Source: Blautia sp.
GTDB lineage: Bacteria; Bacillota; Clostridia; Lachnospirales; Lachnospiraceae
Assembly: GCA_022777285.1 (NCBI GenBank)
Contig: JALFGN010000089.1
Span: 1 to 34,707 of the forward strand
DNA length: 34,707 nucleotides
Direction of reading: 5' to 3'
The position numbers and the translations under genes were made by a program. Position 1 is the stretch's first letter. Every line of letters begins with the position of its first letter. Positions 24,030 to 30,871 of this stretch are shown one piece after another. The notes under the pieces are model-generated. The model saw only the letters and a program-made list of their open reading frames with translations. It made no database searches and had not been told where the DNA came from.

Positions 24030-25319
24030 ATGAGTGGTTGGAACAGAAGCAAATGGCGCACGCTGGAAAATACCGCAAAGATTTTTCCGGCTACCAGCGG
24101 AAAAAAAGATGAGCGGGTATTTCGTCTTTCCTGTCAGATGACAGAAGAGATTTGGCCGGAGAAGCTGCAGAAAGCGCTTGATCGGTGTATGGAAGAATAT
24201 ACCTTATTTCTGTGTGTGCTGCGCCGGGGACTGTTCTGGAACTATCTGGAAGAGACAGAACTTCGGCCTGTAGTGAGAGAAGAGTATAAACCTCCATGCA
24301 GTCAGCTGTATGTGCGGGATCAGAAAAATCTTCTCTTTGAAGTAACCTATTATAAAAAGCGGATTAATTTTGAGACGTACCATGCGCTTACAGATGGAAC
24401 AGGAGCACTGCAGTTTGTGAGAAGCCTGGTGTATTTTTATTTGATGGAGGTACATCCGGAGAAAGTAAAAGGACCGGTTTCTCAGGTTCTGGCGGATGCA
24501 ACCGAAGAGGAAAAGGCAGAGGACAGTTTCAGCAAATATTATTCTGAAGAGGCACGGGCAAATGATATTCCGAAATATAAGGCACATCAGATGAAATATC
24601 ACAGACTGGAATATGGAGGAATTCGTCTGACGGAAGGAATTATATCTACAGAGGAATTGTTGAAAACAGCAAGAAGCTATGGGACGACCATAACGGTCTA
24701 TCTGACGGCTGTCTTTTTGTGTGCTATCGCAAAGGACATGAGCCCGAGGCAGAAGAAACGTCCTGTATCCCTTATGATTCCGGTTAATCTGAGAAGCTAT
24801 TTTCCCTCGGAATCTGTGAGAAATTTCTTTGGGTGGATTGATATTGGATATGATTTTTCCTCCGGGAAAGAGAGTCTGGAAGAGGTAATTGCATTTACAG
24901 CAGATTTCTTTAAAAAAGAGCTGACCAGAGAACGGATTGCAGCCCGTATGAATACCCTCATGCGTATGGAGAAAAATCCTTTTATGCGAATATTGCCTCT
25001 GGGTTTAAAACTATGGGGAATGCAAATTGGTGCGGCATTGAGCACAAGTGCGGATACAGCAATCTTTTCTAATATAGGAAGAATTTCTATGCCGGAAGAA
25101 TGCAAAGCATATATTGACTGGTTTGATTTCTACACGACGACACCTAAGATTGAAATCTGTATGTGTTCCTGGCAGGATAAACTGACCGTGAATATTACTT
25201 CTGCCTATGCAAATACCAAGATTGAGCGAAATTTTTTCCGGATTCTGACAGAAAAAGGAATCCATGTGGAGATTATTGCCCGGGGAATAGAAGGAGGAGA
25301 AAAGAATGCAGAAATGTAA
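24030..25319 (+). CDS. HxxxDG acyltransferase-like protein (condensation / alcohol acetyltransferase fold)
   Basis: 429 aa. The catalytic-type motif HALTDG (His118, Asp122, Gly123) lies in FETYHALTDGTGALQFVR. It matches the HxxxDG signature of CoA- or carrier-dependent acyltransferases (chloramphenicol acetyltransferase / condensation / PapA5 superfamily). The length fits the two-lobed fold of that superfamily. The C-terminal half has MIPVNLRSYFPSESVRNFFGW, which resembles the second-lobe region of wax-ester and alcohol acyltransferases. There is no membrane span. The acceptor and acyl donor are unknown. It is tightly placed between the esterase gene (2-base gap) and the zinc-ribbon membrane gene (14-base overlap), so all three are cotranscribed. 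Confidence 0.82.
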   Translation: MSGWNRSKWRTLENTAKIFPATSGKKDERVFRLSCQMTEEIWPEKLQKALDRCMEEYTLFLCVLRRGLFWNYLEETELRPVVREEYKPPCSQLYVRDQKNLLFEVTYYKKRINFETYHALTDGTGALQFVRSLVYFYLMEVHPEKVKGPVSQVLADATEEEKAEDSFSKYYSEEARANDIPKYKAHQMKYHRLEYGGIRLTEGIISTEELLKTARSYGTTITVYLTAVFLCAIAKDMSPRQKKRPVSLMIPVNLRSYFPSESVRNFFGWIDIGYDFSSGKESLEEVIAFTADFFKKELTRERIAARMNTLMRMEKNPFMRILPLGLKLWGMQIGAALSTSADTAIFSNIGRISMPEECKAYIDWFDFYTTTPKIEICMCSWQDKLTVNITSAYANTKIERNFFRILTEKGIHVEIIARGIEGGEKNAEM

Positions 25320-25971
25320 GCGTTGCGGAATTATGATTCGTAATCCGCAGAGACGATGTCCCCTTTGTCAGGGTCCCCTGGAAGGAGAAATGAATCCGGA
25401 GGATCGGATGTTTCCGGATTTAAAGTACAATACGTCGAGATTTATGTTGGTTATGAAAATCTTTACTTTTGTATGTGTCGCAATATGTGTAGGTGCTGCA
25501 GCAATCAACTGGATAGGCGGATTTTCCGTATTCTGGGCAGGATATGTGATGGCAGGCGTGCTCTGCCTCTGGATCATCACGATTGTAGGTGTTGGAAAAA
25601 GAAGAAACCTGTTGAAAAATACCATGTGGCAGATGGTGATTTTGTGGTGTGTATTTTTGTTTTGGGACAGGGCAACCGGATGGTATGGATGGTCTTTGGA
25701 CTATGGAATTCCCGGTGTATGGATAGTCACACTGGTGGTGCTTGGAACACTGATCCGGATTCTGAAAGTACCTGTCAGGCACTATATGGTCTATCTGATT
25801 CTGGCTTTTCTGGGCAGCCTGGTTCCTGCTTTTTTGCTGGCGGGCAGTCTGGTAAAATGCAGGATTCCTTCGGTGATCTGCGTGGCAGCAGGTGTTCTGC
25901 TTTTGTGTGGGCTTGCTATTTTTAAGGGGCGGGAACTTGCGGAAGAACTAAAGAAAAATGCACATATATAA
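25306..25971 (+). CDS. Zinc-ribbon polytopic membrane protein (DUF6320-like)
   Basis: 221 aa. An N-terminal zinc ribbon uses Cys4, Cys7, Cys18 and Cys21 (KCKRCGIMI ... RCPLCQG). Then come about six hydrophobic segments from residue ~45 to 205 and a charged tail (KGRELAEELKKNAHI). I associate this layout with the DUF6320 label, but that assignment is from memory. It overlaps the acyltransferase-like gene by 14 bases with GGAGGAG inside that gene. It could anchor the soluble acyltransferase and esterase at the membrane or transport their substrate. Nothing in the sequence shows the reaction. Confidence 0.82.
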   Translation: MQKCKRCGIMIRNPQRRCPLCQGPLEGEMNPEDRMFPDLKYNTSRFMLVMKIFTFVCVAICVGAAAINWIGGFSVFWAGYVMAGVLCLWIITIVGVGKRRNLLKNTMWQMVILWCVFLFWDRATGWYGWSLDYGIPGVWIVTLVVLGTLIRILKVPVRHYMVYLILAFLGSLVPAFLLAGSLVKCRIPSVICVAAGVLLLCGLAIFKGRELAEELKKNAHI

Positions 25972-26019
25972 ATGGGATGCCATAAAAATGCGTTGCGTAT
26001 TGGAAGGAAAAGAACTATA

Positions 26020-26718
26020 ATGATAGATAATCAAAGAAATGACTCGGATATCGTACGATTTTTGAGAAACAGAAGAACAGTGCCAATGAATACGATGATG
26101 ATTTTCATTAATCTTGTGGCATTTTTGTTGACAGAACTGACCGGTTCTTCTCTGGACGGCGGGCATCTGGTATCTTGGGGAGCAGTATATACGCCCTTTA
26201 TGGAGGCGGGAAAGGACTATTATCGGCTGTTTACCTGTATGTTTTTGCACTTTGGACTCTCCCATCTGGGAAACAATATGCTGGTTCTTTTATTTATGGG
26301 AGATGCACTGGAGCGGGCGGCAGGCAAGATTCGATATCTGCTCATTTATCTTTTGGGAGGATTGGGCGCCAGCTGTATTTCCTGTTATCTAGATATAAAA
26401 AAAGGAGTACCGGTGATTTCAGCAGGAGCTTCCGGAGCGGTCTTTGCCGTAATCGGTGCATTGATCTATATTGTACTCAGAAAGAGAGGTAAACTGGAAA
26501 ATTTTACTGCCAGACAGCTGATTTTTTTAGCTTTTCTTAGTTTGTATCATGGTTATACCAGTGCAGGGGTGGACAATGCCGCCCATGTAGGGGGTCTGGT
26601 ATGCGGATTCTTTCTGGGAATTCTGCTTTACTGGGGTCGGGGAAAAGGTTCCCGTTATCCAAAAAGATCAGGAAACGGGCAGAACCAGACAAAAAGTTGT
26701 TCCTTTTCCGGGCACTGA
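26020..26718 (+). CDS. Rhomboid-family intramembrane serine protease
   Basis: 232 aa from the ATG at 26020, behind GGAAGG at 26002-26007. An in-frame ATG at 25972 directly after the preceding stop has no ribosome site. Six to seven membrane spans are visible. The catalytic Ser138 lies in AGASGAVF and the catalytic His189 in NAAHVGGLVCGF. The conserved HFGLSHLGNNM (HxxxN-type) is also present. Rhomboids cut single-span membrane proteins within the bilayer. It follows the acyltransferase cassette closely and is probably cotranscribed. Its 3' end overlaps the convergent histidine kinase gene by 51 bases. Confidence 0.93.
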   Translation: MIDNQRNDSDIVRFLRNRRTVPMNTMMIFINLVAFLLTELTGSSLDGGHLVSWGAVYTPFMEAGKDYYRLFTCMFLHFGLSHLGNNMLVLLFMGDALERAAGKIRYLLIYLLGGLGASCISCYLDIKKGVPVISAGASGAVFAVIGALIYIVLRKRGKLENFTARQLIFLAFLSLYHGYTSAGVDNAAHVGGLVCGFFLGILLYWGRGKGSRYPKRSGNGQNQTKSCSFSGH

Positions 26719-27363
26719 GGTGAAAGAAAGGGTTCCGTTGTGCGCTTCGGCAATTCGTTTGCATATAGGAAGACCGAGACCGGTTCCTTCCTGTTTGAAG
26801 GTTGTAAAGGGTTCAAAGATCTGGTCCTGCTGTTCCGGCAGAATTCCGCATCCGGTATCTGTAACAGAAAGGGTGATAGTTTTTCCGTCTGATTCAATGG
26901 CACAGGTGATGGCACCTTTTTCTTCGATTGATTCTGCAGCATTTCGAATCAGATTCAGCAGAAGCTGACGGATCTTTGTCTCATCAACAGGAATCAGGGG
27001 AATCGGAGAACGTTTTTCCAGGACGATGGAAATGCCCTTTTCGGAAAGTTTCGGCATAGTGGAATCTGTGATGGAAGAAAAAAGACGATATAAATTTACT
27101 GGTTGTAAGGTGATTTTTTCCGAGTTATTGAAATTTGAGAATTCATTGAGGAGTTTTTTCAGAAAATCCATATTATCCATGACTTTCATCCAACAGCTGT
27201 CTTCGGTCAGTTCCGGATGATGATCTTCCAGAATCTGCAGAAAACTGTTGACTAATGTGACAGGGTTGCGGATTTCGTGAGAGATTTTAGAAAGCATAAA
27301 CTGGTGTTGGATTTTCTGTTCCTGATAAAGTGTTTTATAATCTTGTGTATCTGGTTTTGTCAT
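26668..27363 (-). CDS. Soluble sensor histidine kinase (orphan)
   Basis: 231 aa from the ATG preceded by AAAGGAGG; a longer frame upstream of that site is not used. The protein is short and cytoplasmic, with no membrane span and no clear PAS or GAF domain. The H-box is SHEIRNPV with His29. The HATPase domain shows the N-box LLLNLIRNAAESI, G1 DTGCGI, the F-box FEPFTTFK, G2 GTGLGLPICK and a final GKGTTFCLVLP. The layout resembles the catalytic half of sporulation-type kinases. No response regulator gene lies nearby, so it may feed a distant regulator or phosphorelay. Its coding end overlaps the rhomboid gene in antisense. Confidence 0.92.
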   Translation of the reverse strand: MTKPDTQDYKTLYQEQKIQHQFMLSKISHEIRNPVTLVNSFLQILEDHHPELTEDSCWMKVMDNMDFLKKLLNEFSNFNNSEKITLQPVNLYRLFSSITDSTMPKLSEKGISIVLEKRSPIPLIPVDETKIRQLLLNLIRNAAESIEEKGAITCAIESDGKTITLSVTDTGCGILPEQQDQIFEPFTTFKQEGTGLGLPICKRIAEAHNGTLSFTSVPGKGTTFCLVLPVS

Positions 27364-27392
27364 TTTGGTGTTACCTCCTTTTTTTCTTTGAT

Positions 27393-27421
27393 AGTGTAGC
27401 ACCTATGTATAGAAATATCAA
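27393..27421 (-). promoter_or_regulatory. Promoter of the histidine kinase gene
   Basis: On the minus strand TTGATA (27421-27416), 17 bases, TACACT (27398-27393), ending 29 bases before the start codon. Confidence 0.55.
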
Positions 27422-27491
27422 ATGGTTTTGTATTACAAAAAAGTTTTTACTTCGACAACAATGAAAAGAGCAGGAGAAAGGAGAGATTTAT

Positions 27492-27899
27492 ATGAAAGAA
27501 TGTATTTTCTGTAAAATAGCAGGAGGAGAGATTCCGGCTGCAACAATTTATGAAGACGAGGAATTTCGTGTGATTCTGGATCTGGGACCGGCCAGCAAGG
27601 GACATGCATTGATCATTCCGAAAGCCCATTATGCAAATCTGTATGAGATGCCGGATGAGTTGGCTGGAAAAGCAATGATTCTTGCAAAGAAAATCATTAC
27701 AAAGATGACAGAAGTTCTGCAGTGTGACGGATATAATATAGTACAGAATAATGGAGAGGCAGCAGGACAGACAGTTTTTCATTTCCATATGCACTTAATT
27801 CCGAGACGAAAAGAAGATAATGTGGGCGTAACCTGGACACCTGGCAAATTAAAGGAAGAAGATAAACAGGAAATCCTTGAGAAATTTTCCTTGTGTTAA
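27492..27899 (+). CDS. HIT-family protein (nucleotide hydrolase, Hint-like)
   Basis: 135 aa. The histidine triad motif is HFHMHLIPR near residue 100, with the N-terminal CIFCKIAGGEIPAATIYEDE typical of the Hint branch; Cys4 and Cys7 can join a zinc site in some members. HIT proteins hydrolyse nucleoside phosphoramidates or similar nucleotides. The start follows GAAAGGAGAG. The sigma factor gene begins 18 bases after its stop, so the two are probably cotranscribed. Confidence 0.96.
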   Translation: MKECIFCKIAGGEIPAATIYEDEEFRVILDLGPASKGHALIIPKAHYANLYEMPDELAGKAMILAKKIITKMTEVLQCDGYNIVQNNGEAAGQTVFHFHMHLIPRRKEDNVGVTWTPGKLKEEDKQEILEKFSLC

Positions 27900-27917
27900 A
27901 CTTCGATAAAGGTAAAA

Positions 27918-28472
27918 ATGACAGAGGAAAAATTACGTGAATTATATTCACAATATTATCGATTGGTAATGAAGGCTGCGTATGAAGTGCTTCATGATTT
28001 TGATTATTCTCAGGATATTTGTCAGGAAGTATTCACGAAACTTGCAGTGAAATTTGATGAAGTGCGTCCGGAACAGTATTCTCAGTGGCTGGCGACAGTA
28101 GCAAGAAGAAAAGCACTGGATTTCAGAAAAAAGAATTACCAGCAGCATGAGTTTATGCTGTTAGATGGACAGGAAGAAGATGAGGAAAACCTGGCTGGAG
28201 TTCTGGCCGAAACAGGAGAAAGTCAGGGGTATCATTCAGACGATACATTGAATCGTATGATCCGCAGAGAATTTACAAAGAGTTTTATGGATGCTCTGTA
28301 TGAGAAAAATCCAGAATGGTATGACATTATGAGTCTTATGGTATTTGAAGAGAAGAGCAATGCAGAAATTGCACAGGAACTTGGCATTACCATAGAAAGT
28401 CTGAGAGTGAAGAAACACCGAATGAAGAAGTGGATCGATCAGAATTATGGAGACGAGTACAGAGATTTATAA
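27918..28472 (+). CDS. Sigma-70 family (ECF-type) RNA polymerase sigma factor
   Basis: 184 aa. Region 2 covers about residues 8-75 (YRLVMKAAYEVLHDFDYSQDICQEVF, then WLATVARRKALDFRKK). An acidic linker follows (DGQEEDEENLAGVLAETGE). Region 4 is the C-terminal HTH (FEEKSNAEIAQELGITIESLRVKKHRMKKW). The start has AAAGG upstream, 18 bases after the HIT gene. No anti-sigma gene is directly attached. The nearest candidate is the DUF4367-like membrane protein at 29711, beyond the divergently placed murG. Confidence 0.9.
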   Translation: MTEEKLRELYSQYYRLVMKAAYEVLHDFDYSQDICQEVFTKLAVKFDEVRPEQYSQWLATVARRKALDFRKKNYQQHEFMLLDGQEEDEENLAGVLAETGESQGYHSDDTLNRMIRREFTKSFMDALYEKNPEWYDIMSLMVFEEKSNAEIAQELGITIESLRVKKHRMKKWIDQNYGDEYRDL

Positions 28473-28486
28473 AGAAGAGACCTGAT

Positions 28487-28518
28487 CCGGATCTGACCTG
28501 TAAAAGGACAGATTCCGG
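28487..28518. terminator. Imperfect hairpin between the sigma factor gene and murG
   Basis: CCGGATCTG (28487-28495) pairs with CAGATTCCGG (28509-28518) with one bulged T. A CCT/AGG extension closes a 5-base loop. No true T-run follows on the + strand; on the minus strand the sequence beyond is T/C-rich. It may end either convergent transcript. Confidence 0.4.
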
Positions 28519-28532
28519 GAGGACTCTCTGAG

Positions 28533-29609
28533 TTAAGATTTGCTTTGGCTCACAGCCTGCTCGAAAAGCTGTACGATCTGTTCAATGGAATCGGTCTGTT
28601 TGCTTTTCGCCATGGCATCTGTATACTGACTGCGGTTTTCATAAAGTTCATGAATAGCGTTCAGCATTTTTTCATTGGTAATCTCTTCTTCTTCCAGAAC
28701 GACACTGTAACCCAGACGCTGGAAGGAGCGGGCGTTGAGAATCTGGTCACCTCTGCTGGCACGAGCAGACAGAGGAATCAGAAGATTTGGTTTCTTCAGC
28801 GCACTGATTTCACAGATGGCATTGGCGCCGGCCCGTGATATTACAACATCAGCCAGAGCAAATAAATCAGCCAGTTCTTTTTTGATATATTCATATTGTA
28901 CATAGCCTTTTGTGTCTTTCAGTGATTCATCCAGTTTGCCTTTGCCGCACAGATGAATGACCTGGAAGTCTTTCAGAAGTTCAGGAAGAACTGCGCGAAC
29001 AGCATTATTTACAGCAACAGCCCCAAGACTTCCGCCGATGACCATGATGACAGGCTTGTCATTGGAGAGACCGGTAAATGCAAGTGCTTTCTGCGGATCA
29101 CCGCTTAACAGTTCCTGACGGATCGGAGTACCTGTGAGCACTGCTTTATCAGCAGGCAGCTCAGAGACTGTTTCCGGGAAGTTACAGCACACTTTCGTAG
29201 CAAATGGAATGGAAATTTTATTTGCAAGACCCGGTGTCATATCGGATTCATGGATGAAAGTAGGTACTTTGCTGCGGCTTGCAGCAATAACAACCGGTAC
29301 CGTAACAAAACCGCCTTTTGAGAAGACTACATCGGGTTTTAACTGCTTCATAAGCTTTCTGGCTTCTCCGAAGCCTTTGAGTACCCGGAAAGGATCTGTA
29401 AAGTTTTTCAAATCGAAATAGCGTCTCAGTTTTCCGGAAGATATTCCGTAGTAAGGAATTCCCATTTCTTCAATCAGTTTTTTTTCGATTCCTTCATAGG
29501 AACCGATGTAGGAAATGGTATAACCAAGTTCCTGAAGACGTGGAATCATGGCAATATTTGGGGTAACGTGTCCGGCAGTACCTCCGCCGGTAAGTATAAT
29601 ATGTTTCAT
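28533..29609 (-). CDS. murG: MurG, UDP-GlcNAc:undecaprenyl-PP-MurNAc-pentapeptide GlcNAc transferase
   Basis: 358 aa, normal length. MurG makes lipid II from lipid I at the inner face of the membrane. The GT-B N-domain starts with GGGTAGHVTPN. VFSKGGFVTVPVVIAA and FIHESDMTPGLANK are family-typical. The C-domain has GGSLGAVAVN and the donor-site segment SRAGANAICEISALKKPNLLIP. The start follows AGGAGG. It is alone here rather than inside a cell-wall dcw cluster, and it separates a sigma factor gene from a possible anti-sigma gene. Standalone murG genes occur in some Firmicutes. Confidence 0.97.
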   Translation of the reverse strand: MKHIILTGGGTAGHVTPNIAMIPRLQELGYTISYIGSYEGIEKKLIEEMGIPYYGISSGKLRRYFDLKNFTDPFRVLKGFGEARKLMKQLKPDVVFSKGGFVTVPVVIAASRSKVPTFIHESDMTPGLANKISIPFATKVCCNFPETVSELPADKAVLTGTPIRQELLSGDPQKALAFTGLSNDKPVIMVIGGSLGAVAVNNAVRAVLPELLKDFQVIHLCGKGKLDESLKDTKGYVQYEYIKKELADLFALADVVISRAGANAICEISALKKPNLLIPLSARASRGDQILNARSFQRLGYSVVLEEEEITNEKMLNAIHELYENRSQYTDAMAKSKQTDSIEQIVQLFEQAVSQSKS

Positions 29610-29664
29610 TGGAACCTCCTGTTCAGTCAGTGTTTCGATGTAAAATCAATGTTCACTATATGAT

Positions 29665-29693
29665 AATATGATACACTTGCTGTGAAAAGTCAA
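29665..29693 (-). promoter_or_regulatory. Probable murG promoter
   Basis: On the minus strand TTGACT (29693-29688), 17 bases, CATATT (29670-29665). TATTAT two bases further on is an alternative -10. The -35 box is good and the -10 box is weaker. Confidence 0.4.
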
Positions 29694-29710
29694 GGAAAGA
29701 TAGGAGTTTC

Positions 29711-30601
29711 ATGAGTAAAAAATTAGAAAATGACAGACAAGATCAGGACTGTAAATCGGATTGCAGTTCCTGCGGAAACATTTCTGCAGAAGATATAGAG
29801 ATTCCATCATGGGCTCTGCAGCGTTTTCAGGAAGATGCATCCCGGTTGGTGGAACGTCTGGAAAAGAATCATGAGTTGAAATATTTGGAACCACCGGAAG
29901 AACTGTTTCAGAAAATTCTGGGAGAAACCCGTGAAAAGGGCTTGCTTCGGGAAGAAACACAAAAACAGAAAAAAAGAAACAAAAAAGAAGAGAACTCCCG
30001 TCCGAGTGCGCCGCATCCAGGGAAAAGAAAGTATCTTGGATGGGCTGCAGCTGCTGCTATTACCTGTATTGGAATTTTCGGTGTCAGTATGAGTACCAAA
30101 GCCGACAGAAGTTATCTGATGGAGAAAATCACAGGGGCAACTGGGGATAAGACCAAAATTACGGCAGAAGGGAATGAAGAAGTTCTAATCAGTGATACCA
30201 CGGAGGAAGAAGTGAGATATGAACTGGAGAACATTCTTCAGGCAAAACTTCCTATATTTCTATATCTGCCGGATGGAATGGGTCTTGTATCTTATACATT
30301 AGATGAAGACGCCCAGACGGTTTATATGAAATATGAGTATCAAGGGAAATATTTATATAGTGTCGTACATGCAAATTATAAAGATAATAGAGGTATTTAC
30401 AGGAATGATAAAGGTGAAAATCTTGGAATGATCTCTGGGGAACTGGCAGATATTGCAGCAGAACTCTGGAAAATCCAGGAGGAAAGTGATATAGAACCTG
30501 CTTATCTGGCGCAGTGGGATTATAAGAACTCTTATTATCGTATCTGGGGGAAAGTTTCAGAACAGGAAATGGAGGATATCGTTAAAAATATTATGTACTG
30601 A
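29711..30601 (+). CDS. Single-span membrane protein with DUF4367-like C-terminal domain (possible anti-sigma factor)
   Basis: 296 aa. The cytoplasmic N-terminus carries three cysteines (Cys14, Cys18, Cys21; DCKSDCSSCGN) and amphipathic, charged segments. One membrane span follows at about residues 110-127 (YLGWAAAAAITCIGIFGVSM). The external C-terminal half (LPIFLYLPDGMGLVSYTLDE ... YRIWGKVSEQEMEDIVKNI) resembles DUF4367 domains of clostridial anti-sigma-like proteins. The cysteine pattern is not the classical HxxxCxxC zinc anti-sigma motif. The start has AGGAG upstream. A link to the sigma factor at 27918 is inferred from type and proximity only, since murG lies between them on the other strand. 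Confidence 0.8.
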   Translation: MSKKLENDRQDQDCKSDCSSCGNISAEDIEIPSWALQRFQEDASRLVERLEKNHELKYLEPPEELFQKILGETREKGLLREETQKQKKRNKKEENSRPSAPHPGKRKYLGWAAAAAITCIGIFGVSMSTKADRSYLMEKITGATGDKTKITAEGNEEVLISDTTEEEVRYELENILQAKLPIFLYLPDGMGLVSYTLDEDAQTVYMKYEYQGKYLYSVVHANYKDNRGIYRNDKGENLGMISGELADIAAELWKIQEESDIEPAYLAQWDYKNSYYRIWGKVSEQEMEDIVKNIMY

Positions 30602-30619
30602 TTTTGTAAGGGGAATGCT

Positions 30620-30778
30620 ATGAAAAAGAGAATGAAAAAACTTAAGAAATCAGTAGTGACAATGCTTGCTTTATCTCCAGGGCAGTACAACAGAATCTCA
30701 GAATCCCGTTACGGATGGTATCTGGATTCCATAATTCCTTTGCCGCACTTTTTTGCATTCTGCCATATGATTTATTAA
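30620..30778 (+). CDS. Orphan small ORF, 52 aa (real peptide gene or remnant)
   Basis: ATG follows AAGGGG by 6 bases, 18 bases after the DUF4367-like gene. The product starts MKKRMKKLKKSVVTMLALSP, which looks like the charged n-region and h-region start of a secreted protein. It then changes to SESRYGWYLDSIIPLPHFFAF and ends CHMIY. A good ribosome site and a signal-like start argue for translation. The abrupt loss of hydrophobic continuity suggests a truncated or decayed gene. I do not recognise a family. A terminator-like structure begins 31 bases later. Confidence 0.4.
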   Translation: MKKRMKKLKKSVVTMLALSPGQYNRISESRYGWYLDSIIPLPHFFAFCHMIY

Positions 30779-30804
30779 TTTTTTTAAAATAATCTGAAAA
30801 GTCC

Positions 30805-30833
30805 TGTCAAAGACCCCTTATTTGCGATATAAT
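30805..30833 (+). promoter_or_regulatory. Promoter of the beta-CASP gene, embedded in a terminator-like loop
   Basis: TGTCAA (30805-30810), 17 bases, TATAAT (30828-30833). The -10 box is consensus and the -35 box is weak. It gives a leader of about 32 bases before the start at 30872. Confidence 0.55.
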
Positions 30834-30871
30834 AACAATAAGTTATATTATACTGCAAAGGGGGTCTTTTT
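30809..30871 (+). terminator. Long stem-loop whose 3' arm is the next gene's ribosome binding site
   Basis: AAAGACCCC (30809-30817) pairs exactly with GGGGTCTTT (30861-30869), and TTTGC (30821-30825) with GCAAA (30855-30859). Only TTA on one side and one G on the other are unpaired. A T-run follows to 30871, so it can end transcripts from upstream. The 3' arm includes AAGGGGG, the ribosome site of the gene starting at 30872. RNA started at the internal promoter lacks the 5' arm and stays translatable. Confidence 0.6.

Noticed and set aside
30620-30778. Small ORF as an Agr-type cyclic peptide precursor (ends Cys plus four residues)
   Set aside because: There is no AgrB-like protease or receptor kinase beside it and no charged tail after the Cys block. 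It is kept only as an orphan ORF.
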